Shown: in pieces, positions 11,431 through 22,962 of the stretch
How positions within the stretch are numbered: position 1 is the stretch's first letter
Layout: every line of letters begins with the position of its first letter
NCBI RefSeq assembly: GCF_024868665.1
Contig: NC_079908.1
Span: forward strand, 2,834,813 to 2,898,812
Source of the DNA: Triplophysa rosa
Lineage: Eukaryota > Chordata > Actinopteri > Cypriniformes > Nemacheilidae
DNA length: 64,000 bases
Reading direction: 5' to 3'
The notes under the pieces: generated by a model
What the model was told of the DNA's origin: nothing
Databases searched by the model: none
What the model saw: the letters and a program-made list of their open reading frames with translations, nothing else
Position numbers and translations under genes: made by a program

Positions 11431-11969
11431 TGTCATGATTCTGCCACTTTTTGTCATGTTTCTGTTGGTCTAGTGGTGGGATCATGGCAGAACCCCATGT
11501 TTCAGGTGGAGGGAGAGTTTTGGCCCTGTTGGCCTTCCATACACTCTCTCTCCGGTCCTGTCTCTGTTCCCGCCCTTTCTTTGCCTCATTATTGCTTGTA
11601 ATGATTTAATGCCCCACACCTGTTCCCTCTTGATTTGTCCCCTTATTTAATGCCCCTGTGTTCTCTGTCTTGTGTTGGATCATTGTCGTTTGTGTGGTGT
11701 GGCTTGTGTCCTTGTCACCTGCTGTGTCTTGCAATTGTATGTAAGTCTAGTCCAGTTTATCGTAGTCATGTCTTATGTTAAATATAGTGTAGTCTAGTCC
11801 GTGTAGTGAGTTCTCGTGTGCCCCATCTGTTTTGTCATTTGCCCCCTCGTGGGTTTTTTGGTTTCTTGTTCTGTTTTTGTGTTATTAAACATCATGTTAA
11901 CCCCTTACCCGCTGTCTGCGCCTGGGTCCTCTGTTCCTTGTCATTGTGTCTCACCCCATTTCGTGACCA
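11431..11969 (+). mobile_element. solo LTR of a Ty3/gypsy-type element
   Basis: Begins TGTCATGATTCTGCC and ends GTGACCA, giving TG...CA over 539 bp. An ATTAAA signal lies near 11884 in plus orientation. The flanks match a contiguous block in the neighbouring tandem unit (CCTAATACAGTTATTTCC), so the insertion point is clear; the imperfect duplication is CGTT against TGTT. Style resembles the LTRs at 23304 and 26902 but the sequence differs. Confidence 0.7.
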
Positions 11970-12215
11970 TGTTATTTCCAGTGCATGAACACAGTGAATT
12001 ACTGTAGATTTCACATAGTACTTGTTTGTTGTGACTTTCTACAGGACAGTACTGGTTACTGTGACTTTGTACAGCACAATATTTTCACAATATTTTGACC
12101 AGTATTGTAATTTCTCATTTAATGTACAGTAATTCACTGTGACCCCTAATACAGTTATTTCCAGTGCATGAACACAGTGAATTACTGTAGACTTCACATG
12201 TATTTTTTACAGTGC

Positions 12216-15200
12216 ACTGAAAGAATGTATTAGGTGGAATATACTCTCATATATTTATTTGTGAGAGTTAAGTCTGTTGAGTTTTAAGTTTGGTTACTGG
12301 TCCCTAATGGATTGCTTTAAGACTCAGGCTGTCAATTATTCTTGATGAAATACACTTGGGCAAAAATGCAGAGTTAAGGGATTTGCACTTGGCTAAAAGA
12401 GCGAGCAGAAGCAGAGAGGGGCAGAGAGAGAGAGAGAGAGAGAGAGAAAGTCCAGGGTTTCTCTGTCCTGGATGTGCACATTATGTTTCCCCAATAAGCC
12501 TGACATCAGCAGTATTGTAGGTAGTGACTCCACAGTTGTCCCCTGGAATGACATACAGATTAAGCAATCCAGCAGGTTCCTTTATAAGCACATCATCCAC
12601 TGGAACCCTCCTAACTTCTGCTGTCAGTGATCATTTCCAGTCAAATGAACACCAAAGCAATTATACACATAGCAGAGTTTCATTAAAACACACTATGAAG
12701 TACAGAGAGCAGTTTCACATGAGATCACATGATTACGTGCCTGATATCTGCGACTGACCTTTGTTATTTCAAGTTAATTGGGATCATTCAAATGCATGTG
12801 ACCACCTGACTAACAATGAGTTTATAATCAATAAAACCCCTCACCCTGTCGTTCTGTTCTTTTCCAGGTTGACCTTATTAACACTAATAGAAAACTTGTC
12901 TTTGTGCAAGAATGGCTTTTACAAACAAATGAATGAAATTTTAATTTAACCCCAAATTTAACCTGTCTGATAACATGCTCTAAATTCACGGCTACATGGC
13001 TGATAAAATTCATTCTTTGTACTATACCAAGAATTTTTTGTTAATTTAAATGGCCTTTAAGGATTTAACAAAGGCTTGTTATAATGGTATTTTTATGATG
13101 AGTTTAAATAGCCATGTAGGATAATTATTGTGGGTGTTGGATATAAAATATTCCATCATTGTGCTGCTCTTCTTAATGTTAAAAACTTATTTCGACAGCA
13201 ACATTACAGTAAGTACCTTGTTGGCATGAAAAATTTAATTATATGACCTGAACAACATTGCTGCATATTCCTGTAAAACACTCTTAATATTCATAGGAGA
13301 AAATGACCACCTGTCAAATATCGAGAAGATAAAGTAGATAATAATTTAAGGATATTGATATTTAAGGATATTGACCCCTACAGGGTCAAATCACCCTAAC
13401 GATTTGAAGCCAAATAATTACAAGTCAAGTAATAAATTCAGGCATTACTGAGTTCAGTGAAGTTTTGAGTTTGACTTTAGTTAGTTAGGCTTTATTGGGT
13501 TCAGTGAAGTAACACAATTTTACTGTGAACCTCGAAGGTACAAAAAACAATATTTCCAGATTTTTGCTTAAAGGGCCAGTAGCTGATAACATTGCCCCCA
13601 TAATGCTCTTTTCAAAAAAGTAATGAGTGTGCTATACTTAGTTAGGGCTTTGAATATTTTGGTCAGGGAAAATGTTTATTCTGTAATAAATCAAGTTTAT
13701 GTGACATAACATGGTTTCACGATTTTGTGTACCCATATAATCTTAGCGTGGTAATGTAAACACTTTGGACTTGCTGTGCCCCCTGAAAGAGAAAGGTGGA
13801 TGCCAACAAAGAAAAGAAGAAGCAGTATTTATATCCTGGTAATAATTAGATGTGCATAATTTCCCCAAACTTACATTTAATAACTTCAACAAACAATCCC
13901 AAATAAGTAACTTATCTTTATTTTGGAGAGTTGAGTCTTGAATAAAAAACAATAACATTGCAAAGCATAAGTGAATTATTTGGTAGGTAAATTGAAAGAA
14001 AACTCATATAAATCAATTGCAGTACTAAATTAAAAAGAATGATAAAATTGACAACCAAACCAACTAAAGTGTGGCCATCTGTGCCTTTGAGACGCAGCGT
14101 TTTACACATTCAATGGCATCATGTCCTCTAAGTTCCATTTCAACAGAACAGTATCAGATAATAACAGCCTCTCTCTCATTTCAAGTTTGGAAAAAAAACA
14201 ATTTACCTCTTTTCTCTCCTTCATCTTACATCATTTTGACCCAAATATCTCTCTTTAAGTTTCCTGTATCTCCCGTCGTGATGGAAGCTGGTCTGATTGG
14301 ATTTCTCTATTAACATGGTGTCATTTGAAGTCAACATAGCTAGTGAGAGTTCAGCTTTTTTCCTGGAAACCTACAGGCCTATAATACACAGGTCTCTGGT
14401 TTGATGTGGGGTACAAAGTAATGAATCTTATTATGTGATGTTTCAGTCTTCAGCTGATTTGAGTTGCGGGTCATGTAACAGGAGACAGGGCTCATTACTG
14501 AGACTTGGACAAGTCCACCTACAGTATATGAGCTTCTGAAGTGTTCTGGCACCAGCCACCCATTGTGCCGTTAATGTCTTTCAGCTCTGCAGTGGGGCCT
14601 ATAGAAACCAGACAATTTATGCCTCTTTATCGCCTTGCAATAGTGTGTCTGTGACACTTAAGTCATCCTACTTTAGCAGATGTCTTCTCATGATTCATCA
14701 TTTTTTGCTAAAATAAAATCCCAGCAGAGCCAAACCAATACACATATGGCATGTTTTCCACATTTATGCTATTTACAACCTATCTACCAGTTATCTGGTG
14801 CATAAAATAAGAATATAGTTGTCATATTTGATGGTGCATGTTCTTTATCAAATAGTACTTCATATATTGGCAATGTAAAGGCCATTGGAGACAAAATTTT
14901 GAATGTGGGGTGCACGTGATTTCACTAAATAAGAAATGTTTTAAGATACAAACTCCTGTTTGACCTGATTCAACATCTCTATATCTCTATACAACTTTTT
15001 GTATTATTATTATTAATTTTTATTTTATGTTAGGTAAAGTTTATGTAAAGAGGCATCCGTTTTCCATTTATTGGGTATTATTGCTTCAGGTTTGTGCATT
15101 TCAATTCACAGAAATCCTACAAAGTTTGTCGTCTCCCAAAAACCGTGTCCTTTTTTTGTCATATCCATAAAGCATGTTTATTTCCCTTTTTTAAAATAGA

Positions 15201-15811
15201 AAATGTATTCATAGACTGACATTTCATAGACACACTCTATCAACAAGAGTTTAGTAAAATATAAACAAGATGGTTCAATATATTCGTAACAAGTACATTC
15301 TCTGAGCATTTTTATGTCACGTCCATAACGCAAAATGTCATATACATAAAGCTGGAATTGCCTGTGTGCAAAGTGACCAAGATAATGAATTTTTATTATT
15401 ATTTAAAGCACATCTGAGATGGGTGTCTCTTTTCTGCAATTGTGTTGCAAGAAAATCACAGGGGTGGTGGTGTGTGTTCTGAATTTCTTGCCAATTTTAA
15501 GTCTGCCTCTCTCCACCATAGTTATCTCCAACCAATCATTACTGTCTAGAGAGCGGACTCTATTCAAAGTTCAGCCTAACAAGCATATACCCAACAAAAC
15601 TGTCAGTGCCATGCTTACTAAAATGGGATGCATATTAGTTAAGATTCAGGTCACTGATATTGCTTTGATCAAAACCAAAACACCAAATAGATACAATTCT
15701 TGTTTGGAAAGTGATACATCCAATGATTTAAACAGGAGTATGTTATAGTATGTATAAGAAAAAAGTATTTATTTGAATTTTTGGAAAGTGGGAAGTGATA
15801 ACGGCATATAT
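12216..15811. other. 3.6 kb without recognisable gene
   Basis: Contains a GA microsatellite at 12423-12447 and a near-duplication of GGGTTCAGTGAAGT-type sequence around 13450-13510. Frames at 12524, 13743, 13918, 14071 and 15419 have no recognised domain, no clear splice context and ordinary non-coding composition. Confidence 0.4.
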
Positions 15812-15815
15812 TTAA

Positions 15816-16393
15816 AGGGGTCATATGACACGGCTAAAACAAATATTATTGTTTGTTTTAGATGTAATGCAATGTGTATAAACGATTTAAGGTTAAAAAC
15901 GCTGTATTTTCCACATACCGTGCATGTTTGTATCTCCTCTTTGCCCCGCCTCTCTGAAACACCTAGATTTTTAACAAAGCTCATCGCTCTGAAAAGCGAG
16001 GTGTGCTATGATTGGCCAGTTAACCAGTATGTAGTCATTGGTCGAATACTGCAAGCGTGTGACGGAAATGTAAGGCACACGCTTAACATCAGGTTCCAAA
16101 TGTAAGGCATACCACTTAACATCAGGTTCCAAAGCAATTGTACTGACAGTACTGACTTGCATATACATTTGGGCGGTCTCAGTCAACTCATACCACAAAC
16201 TGACGGGGATTTGTGGGGGTGTGGTTACATGAGGTGTTTCAGGCAGGTCTGGCTGAGCATTCACTGTTAGATAGAATGCATCTTTTGTTCCAACACTTTA
16301 ATTTTTGCAATTTTATGTGTCTAATACATGCATGGGCAATTTATAACACACCAAAGACACAGAGAAACACATGTTCGCACCATATGACCCCAT
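15816..16393 (+). mobile_element. TTAA-target MITE, copy 1
   Basis: Ends are AGGGGTCATATGA (15816) and, on the minus strand, ATGGGGTCATATGG (16393), flanked by TTAA at 15812-15815 and 16394-16397. The same family occurs in opposite orientation at 36876-37381. Copy 1 holds a 36 bp tandem duplication (about 16064-16135, AACATCAGGTTCCAAA in each unit) that copy 2 lacks. No transposase; TTAA plus AGGGG ends fits Kolobok/T2-type non-autonomous elements. Confidence 0.75.
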
Positions 16394-16397
16394 TTAA

Positions 16398-17054
16398 ATA
16401 CAAAGCAAGCAGCTCAATTTTGTGGATCACTGGTTAGAACAGCATGCATGAAATTTAAGTGGATGGTCTAAACGCTAATGGTATGCAAGCCTCCAGCTTG
16501 AAATAGGCATAGAGATAACTCTATTAATCTTTCAGAGATCTCTGGCGCTGTAGATGTAATATTGCTGGCCTCAAACTTTTTTTGCATCCCGGGCGAAGCT
16601 GCCTTCATCTCTGAAGATAACACTAACTCAAGAAAAAAAATCTTCACATTTTTAATCTTTGATGGAGGAAGAAAAGCAAGCATTCAGGTTTCCCCCAGGA
16701 GCCTAAAACACCTTACAGTCATTTGGACATTATGTGTTTTGGGCTCCTTCTGCATCCAAACCATTTAACATGTCACTGCATATGGGTCAGGATGTTTGAC
16801 GTAATAAAAAGGAGGAATCTTTAAAAGACCATGAGATGTTCTCAAACACAATTTATATTCAATGTATATAATTTGTTTTCATGTTGATTTCATATAGAAT
16901 TTTTTTAAAAACAAAAGGCAATGCATGATTAAAAATGATAAAATAAAGCAAATGTTAAATGGACCAGCAATACTGTATAATAGTTCTTCCAATCAGTCTG
17001 CTATGACACAACAGAAGTAGGCTAAACATAAAGGGACGTTTTCACGGACAGGGC
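16398..17054. other. no gene recognised
   Basis: The frames at 16468-16683 (minus) and 16562-16768 (plus) overlap each other and show no known motif. Confidence 0.35.
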
Positions 17055-17076
17055 TTAAAGGAGTAGTTTACTTTAA

Positions 17077-17789
17077 AGCGGCCCTAACACACACGGTTTC
17101 TGCCACTCTCATATTGATCTTGAGTACCTATAGAGAAGTATTGCATACTTCATATCTTCTAAGAGTATTTAGTTTGATCACATTTATAAAAGATAGATAC
17201 AGCTGTACAATTATTTCCGAAAGCATACAGCGGGGGGGGAGGGGTAAGCTGAACTAAAGCAAGTGTAAAGCACCCATTGCCAACAAAACACAGACATCAG
17301 TTTCACTCACCGCATGCGGTTCATGTCCGGCATCTTTTAGCGCTGGGACGGCTCCATATATCAGTTTCAAACCATCTCCAAATCCAGCGTTATATCCACC
17401 GTTTATATAACATTCATCACCCAAATGCAGTGAACAAACAAACACCTGAACTTCGCGAACGTATGATCTCTCTCTCGCGCTCTCTCTCCTGCACACAAGT
17501 GAAAGTGACGTCTGCGCATGCTCCTTCTCCTGCTCTCCTTGCTGCCGCGTGCTTTTCCGGGAGAATTGTCCCATAAGGGACTAAGAAAAATTGTTACGAA
17601 ACAGTTTTATATGTTCGAAAAAAACTTTCCGAAACCTGTACGATCACTGGGGGAGTGTTTCGAGCAGAGAAATACTATGTAATAAGCCCAACTCGTTTTT
17701 TGACAAGTTGACCATGTTAAGCATGAGAAGACAGCACATTTAACATTGTAAAGAAGTCAGAATGCATGACACACCATTGCACCACCTCT
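17077..17789 (-). mobile_element. TTAA-flanked insertion carrying a second THAP exon, probably Kolobok-like
   Basis: TTAA at 17073-17076 and 17790-17793 flank ends reading AGCGGCCCTA and, on the minus strand, AGAGGTGGTG; the inverted repeats are short and weak. The outer repeat continues correctly on both sides, which supports a real insertion. It contains a THAP exon on the minus strand and no other transposase sequence. Confidence 0.55.
17311..17445 (-). CDS. C-terminal THAP-domain exon fragment
   Basis: A 45-codon phase-0 exon read on the minus strand: it starts after an AG acceptor at 17446-17447 and ends before a GTGAGTG donor at 17304-17310. The peptide opens VFVCSLHLGDECYINGGYNA and contains GAVPALK, matching the C-x2-H half of the THAP zinc centre and the AVP box. 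The first half of the domain, with its two cysteines and Trp, is absent and should lie on a preceding exon that is not in this insertion. Unlike the exon at 6483, this lineage splits its THAP domain by an intron. Confidence 0.55.
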
Positions 17790-17947
17790 TTAAAATGTAA
17801 ATTTCATGATAATTCACTCACCCACATGTCTGTATGTTTATCTTTTGAAATCTTTGTTTAGGCTTTTGAGGAAAGGTTTCCAGAATTTTTATCCATATTA
17901 TGCACTTAAACGGGGGGCTGTTGGTTTCATCGCAGCTTCAGAAGGCT

Positions 17948-18244
17948 TTAAACGACACCAGCCAATGAATAAGGGTGTTGTCTAGCGAAAGGATTGGTCA
18001 TATTCCAAGAGAACGAAAAAATTATTTTACTTTTCAACATAAATATATGGCTTGCTCTGCCTCGGAGTGCCTCCATGTAGCGCATCCAGGAGTTCACATA
18101 CTCTGTAACCACGTTGAAAAGGTCACGCGTGATGTAAGTGGAAGTTCCCACCCAGTGTTTACGAGTGTGGATGTTGAATGAAACGTTATGTCTTTGTGCA
18201 AGACTATTGTTTAAAATGGTCAGTTCGTGTGCTAAGTCACGCAT
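17948..18244 (-). other. unrecognised 98-codon open frame
   Basis: Begins MRDLAHELTILNNSLAQRHN and includes NVVTEYVNSWMRYMEALRGR, a plausible amphipathic helix pair. It ends exactly where the Tc1 remnant begins. No family is recognised; it may be an eroded exon of the outer repeat or chance. Confidence 0.25.
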
Positions 18245-18262
18245 AACCTTTCCAATGTGATT

Positions 18263-18886
18263 GAGTAATATGGAAGCTGCTGACCAACTTTATGGAGATG
18301 CAGATTTCATTTTCCAACAGGACTTGGCACCTGCACACAGTGCCAAAGCTACCAGTACCTAGTTTAAGGACCATGGTATCCCTGTTCTTAACTTTCCAGC
18401 AAACTCGCCTGACCGTAACCCTATGGGGTATTGTGAAGAGGAAGATGCGATATGCCAGACCCAACAATGCAGAAGAGCTGAAGGCCACTATCAGAGCAAC
18501 CTGGGCTCTCATAACACCTGAGCAGTGCCACATCGACTCCATGCCACGCCACATTGCTGCAGTAATTCAGGCAAAAGGAGCCCCAACTAAGTATTGAGTG
18601 CTGTACATGCTCATACTTTTCATGTTCATACTTTTCAGTTGGCCAAGATTTCTAAAAATCCTTTCTTTGTATTGGTCTTAAGTAATATTCTAATTTTCTG
18701 AGATAATGAATTTGGGATTTTCATTAGTTGTCAGTTAAAATCATCAAATGAAAAGAAATAAACATTTGAAATATATCAGTCTGTGTGTAATGAATGAATA
18801 TAATATACAAGTTTCACTTTTTGAATGAAATTAGTGAAATAAATCAACTTTTTGATGATATTCTAATTATGTGACCAGCACCTGTA
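18263..18886 (+). mobile_element. Tc1-type transposon, 3' half
   Basis: Consists of the C-terminal transposase region and the right inverted repeat, which on the minus strand reads ATACAGGTGCTGGTCACATA from about 18886, followed by a TA-rich target. The 5' half is missing. Confidence 0.85.
18265..18598 (+). pseudogene. Tc1 transposase C-terminal fragment, broken
   Basis: The second catalytic Asp is visible in FIFQQDLAPAHSAK. An in-frame TAG follows at about 18361. NSPDRNP then joins directly to TLWGIVKRKM in another frame: the short segment that normally carries the third acidic residue of the DDE triad is deleted. The distal part reads WGIVKRKMRYARPNNAEELK to the stop at 18597. Tc1 transposases excise and integrate at TA; this copy can do neither. 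Confidence 0.85.
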
Positions 18887-19123
18887 TATATATAGGTCCT
18901 GTAGTTTTGACGCATTTAAAGAAACCGTATGGTACATTGACATCGAGCGGTTGAGGTTGGTATCGGAGTCTAAATTCAAAATATTGGAGAGACAAGTTTA
19001 GAGACAACTTCTGACTAGTTTAGAAAAGGCCAATGAAATTGGCAAATGAAATTTGCATGCCGGACTCAGCCCCCGGATATCCGGGTATAAAAGGGAGATG
19101 GCGTGCTGCATTCATTCATTCAT

Positions 19124-19360
19124 TCACCTGCTTTCATTCCCAGCAACTGGGTCGTGATGAGCGGCAGTAGCGGCTACATACACTTCCAGTGTGGAGGGGG
19201 AGAGGTTACTCTCCAGTCTTTCTTGAGGTAAGGACAGCATGTTCCCGATCGAGCAACTCCACGGGTCTTCTCTTCGAGAAGAGCACCAGGACGAGAAGAG
19301 GCGCCACTTATGGGCGTATAGCCGCATAGTGGCCGAGGCCCTAGCCTGAGTGATGTCCAA
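19124..19360 (-). pseudogene. tyrosine recombinase N-terminal fragment
   Basis: TMRLYAHKWRLFSSWCSSRR followed by SPSTLEVYVAATAAHH matches the core-binding (SAM-like) N-terminal domain of DIRS recombinases. The frame then runs out just before the left inverted repeat, so the catalytic R-H-R-Y domain is missing and the copy could not integrate itself. Confidence 0.65.
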
Positions 19361-19613
19361 ACCACCGCAGAGGGTGGGCCACTCAGGATCTCCTCGTCCC
19401 GTCCAGACATGGAAGTTCCAGGGGTCTGCCTGGGATGCCGTAACGTGCCCTTCTACTGGGAAAGCAGGTCCTTCGCCAGGGGGATCGGCCAGGGGGGAGT
19501 TGTTGTCAAGAGCATTAGCTCCGAGAACCAAGTCCGGTTGGGCCAATAGGGCGCAACTAGTACCACTTGATGCTCCTCTTCCCTGGCCTTGCACAAGACC
19601 TGTGCAATGAGGC

Positions 19614-20198
19614 TCACTGGGGGGAAGGCGTACTTCCGCTTGCAGGTCCACCTGCTCCTGGCCGAACTGCTCCCATATGAGCCGGACTGCGCAGGGATGG
19701 AGTCGCCACTCTCCGCAAGGTGTCGACTGACGAGAGCGCGTCGGCTGTCTGGTTCAGGTCGCCTGGGATATGTGTGGCTCGCAGGGAGCTGATCACCTGC
19801 TGACTCCACAGGAGGAGGCGTCGGGCGAGTCGTGTTAACTGCCGTGAGCGAATGCCACCCAGTCGATTGATATATGCCACGGCAGTTGTGCTGTCTGACA
19901 GGACCAGCACGTGCTTGCCCTGCACGAGAGGCTGCAGCCTCTTCAGTGCAAGTAGCACAGCCAACAACTCTAGGCAGTTGATATGCCAACGCAGCCGGGG
20001 GCCTGTCCAACACACCGACACTGCGTGCCCGTTGCACACGGCACCCCAACCCTGCAGGGAGGCATCCGTAGTCCCACGACGTGCCTTGAGACCTGCCCTA
20101 GGGGGACCCTGTCCACCAAAAAGGTAATTGAAGACCAGGGGGTTAGGGTGCGTCGGCAGAGAGGCATGATGACCATACGCCTGCTGCCGGTGTGCCAC
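19614..20198 (-). pseudogene. DIRS RNase H region
   Basis: The frame contains TDASLQGWGAVCNG, HINCLELLAVLLALK, VLVLSDSTTAVAYINRLGG and THIPGDLNQTADALS: in order, the first Asp, the Glu helix, the second Asp and the last Asp region of RNase H. All four are readable in one frame of 195 codons, so this is the best-preserved part of the element. It would degrade the RNA strand during cDNA synthesis. Confidence 0.8.
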
Positions 20199-20402
20199 GC
20201 TCTCCAGGGAACCCGACTCTGTAGCCAGTATTGGAGCGGTCGCATGTACATCAACCCGAGGGGGACCTCCCCCGCCGAGGATGCCATGTGCCCAGGAGCC
20301 TCTGAAATTGTTTCAGGGGGGCCGCTGACTGCCTGAAGTGTTTCAGGCAGTTCAACACTGACTGAGCGCGCTCTGAGTCAGTCACGCTGTAATAGAGACA
20401 GA

Positions 20403-21203
20403 GTCAAGTTCCATACCGAGAAAGAGTAAGAGTAACCTTTTCTCGGTTGACCTGTGGTCCCAACCGATCTAGGTGCCGGAGCACTAGTTCCCTGTGTGTA
20501 CACAACAGATCTCGCGAGTGTGCCCAGATGAGCCAGTCATCGAGAGAGTTAGTACCCGCACACCTCTCTCCCCGAGGGGAGTGAGGGCGGCTTCCACGAT
20601 CTTCGTGAAGACTCGTGGGGACAGGGACAGACCGAAAGGGAGGAATCTGTACTGATATGCCCACCCTCGAAAGCGAGACATGAAAGTAAGCGTCCTTCAG
20701 GTCGATTGCCATGAACCAATCTTGACATCTTGTAGACGCCAGGATGCGTGAGCATCCTGAATGGCAGCTTGAGTAGTTGCCTGTACATCTCGGCTAGAGG
20801 GACGAGCACGATCGCTTGCCAGAGGGGTGGTGACCCTGGCCCGAAGCGTGGGAGCATCCTAGCCTCTGACTGAGGTTGAGAGGATGCCCCGAACTTGAGC
20901 GGGCGTCTGGCGAGTTGGATCGAGTAGCCGAGACGGATCGTATCCTGTAGCCACCGTGACGGTTTGGGGGCTCTCTTGGACCACAAGTGTGGACATTGCC
21001 CGACCCACAGCCACCCGTGACGCAACGTCTGAATCGTCAACCGCCCGCAGTGTGGGCAGGACGTATCCACAACGTCTGCCCCAGCGTACTGGAAGCAGAC
21101 ATCGTGTCCGTCCCCCTCCTCGATGAGTGTGTTGCACCCATGAGAACAGCGGGACATGCCACGCTGCAGAAATTTGCTCTTTTAGAGAAAAAAACTCAAA
21201 CAC
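20403..21203 (-). pseudogene. DIRS gag remnant and reverse transcriptase
   Basis: The gag piece (about 21000-21157) has Cys/His pairs in the style of DIRS gag (CSHGC, GDGHDVC, CPHCG). The RT begins with AIDLKDAYFHVS near 20710, continues one frame over with WAYQYRFLPFGLSLSPRVF (about 20600-20660), then returns to the first frame for the polymerase motif NSLDDWLIWAHSR and VNREKVTLT. At least two compensating frameshifts and a deletion between gag and RT are needed to explain this. Confidence 0.75.
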
Positions 21204-21283
21204 TTCTGGAACTGCCGAGACACCCAGGGGAAGTCGCTGCAGGAAGGGACAGTCCGCTGCACCTTGTCATAAGATTCCAGCAG

Positions 21284-22962
21284 TAACTCGGATAAAACAG
21301 AAGTGTTACTTATTGGACCGAAAACCACCATACGTAACAACCAAGAATACTGCTTAACTATTGACGGATGTTCCATAAAACCATCATCGTCAGCAAAGAA
21401 TCTTGGCGTTCTATTCGATAGTAATCTGTCATTTGAGAGCAACGTCGCCAACACCTGTAAAATTGCATTTTTCCATTTTAAGAATATATCTAAACTACGT
21501 CATATGCTGTCAATGTCAGATGCAGAGAAGTTAATTCATGCATTCATGACATCAAGACTAGACTACTGTAATGCACTGTTAGGTGGTTGCCCTGCAGGTT
21601 TATTACAAAAACTCCAACTGGTCCAAAACGCGGCAGCTCGAGTTCTTACACGTACAAAAAAGTACGAACATATTAGCCCGGTTCTGTCAACCTTGCACTG
21701 GTTACCTATAAAGCATCACATTAACTTTAAAATCTTGCTTATTACCTATAAAACCCTACATGGTTTAGCTCCTCAATAATTGAATGAACTCCTTTTGTAT
21801 TACAGTCCTTCACGTGCATAACGCTCTCAGGTGTCCTGTCAGTTGGTAATACCTAGAATTTCAAAATCAAGTGCAGGTGGTAGATCCTTTTCCTATCTAG
21901 TGCCTAAACTTTGGAATAGTCTTCCCTGCACTGTCCGGGAGGCAGACACACTCTGTCAGTTTAAATCTAGACTAAAGACGCATCTTTTTAATCTTGCATA
22001 CACTACTCTTCCATAATATAAATCTTCAGAGGGTTTAGGCTGCATTAGTTAGATCAACCGGAACCAAAAACACAACTGATGTACTTGTTGCATCAAAGAG
22101 TACAGAACAGTACTCTACTCTCAGCCAGTCTTGTCTCATTGTTCCAAGGTTACCACAGCGAGCAGGATGCAGTTCATGGCCTGACCTGATGGTAGAGCGG
22201 AGAATGGGAAGTGGGGACCTGACAAGAGCTGAGATGATAGAGCTGGATAAAGAAGGACGCGGTCTCTTGACATGTCTTCACCACAAAATTTCAAATGCTA
22301 TTAGATTATTAATGATAATCTTAAACTATAATTTATTTTATTATTAAGTTTATTTATTTTATTTAGCCTTGTTGTGCAAGCTCTCTGGAGCTTGTGCAGA
22401 GGCAGCAGCTTTTGCCAGAGGGGAACTGGAATCCCCTGGTTGGGCCTGGGTTCTCCTGAGGTTTTTTCTCTCGATTAGAGTTTTGGGTTCCTCGCCACCG
22501 TTTGCATACTGTTTTTTGCATTATTTGCCTGGCCGGGGGGGCTGCTTTAGAATTAGAATTTTAAAGTTTTACTTAAGTAATATTGCATATAGGAATTTAT
22601 AGTCTGTTATATTTGACCTGTGCTTCTTTCTCCTTTATCTTAAATGTGTGCTCTCACTGAGCGTGTGTGTGTGCGTGCGTGCGTGTCTGTGTGTGTGTGC
22701 GTACTTGTCTGTGTACGTTTGTGTGTGTGCGCGTCCGTGTGTGTGTGTCTATGTCTATGTGTGTTAGTACGTGTGCATATTGTGTGTGTGGAGTGTTTTG
22801 TATGTGAGTATGTCTGTCTTCTGTGTTTTCAACTTTTTCTTGTTTTTGCAGGTACAACTTTAATTGTTTTGCTTATAGTCAATATGTCTTATGTACAGCT
22901 GCTTTGTAACAATGAAAATTGTAAAAAGCGCTATATAAATAAAGTTGAGTTGAGTAGAGTAG
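21284..22962 (+). mobile_element. L2-type LINE copy B, nested in the DIRS element
   Basis: Starts abruptly at the NSDKTEVLLIGPKT region of RT and runs through the C-terminal region (PAGLLQKLQLVQNAAARVLT, LHWLPIKHHINFKILLITYK), a 3' untranslated part with a GT microsatellite (about 22662-22760) and the tail GCGCTATATAAATAAAGTTGA at 22929-22949. It matches copy A closely but keeps about 919 bp that copy A has lost (about 21584-22502). A stop after HGLAPQ at 21777 and further stops make it non-coding. Confidence 0.9.

Larger units (their letters stand above)
9351..12215. repeat. tandem repeat of about 180 bp, interrupted by two mobile elements
   Basis: One unit is split into 9351-9498, 11401-11430 and 11970-12000; a second, intact unit runs about 12000-12190. 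Shared blocks include TTTTCACAATATTTTGA with TATTGTAATTTCTCATT, GTGACCCCTAATAC and CAGTGCATGAACACAGTGAA. The intervening sequences are the TIR element at 9499-11400 and the solo LTR at 11431-11969. Confidence 0.65.
17055..17940 (+). repeat. TTAAAGGAGTAGTTTAC-type repeat, split by an insertion
   Basis: 17055-17076 begins with TTAAAGGAGTAGTTTACTTT, and the continuation ATGTAAATTTCATGATAATTCACTCACCC resumes at 17795. This is the order of a very common fish repeat end. The 713 bp in between is the THAP-bearing insertion. The distal boundary of the outer repeat was not found; 17940 is approximate. Confidence 0.5.
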
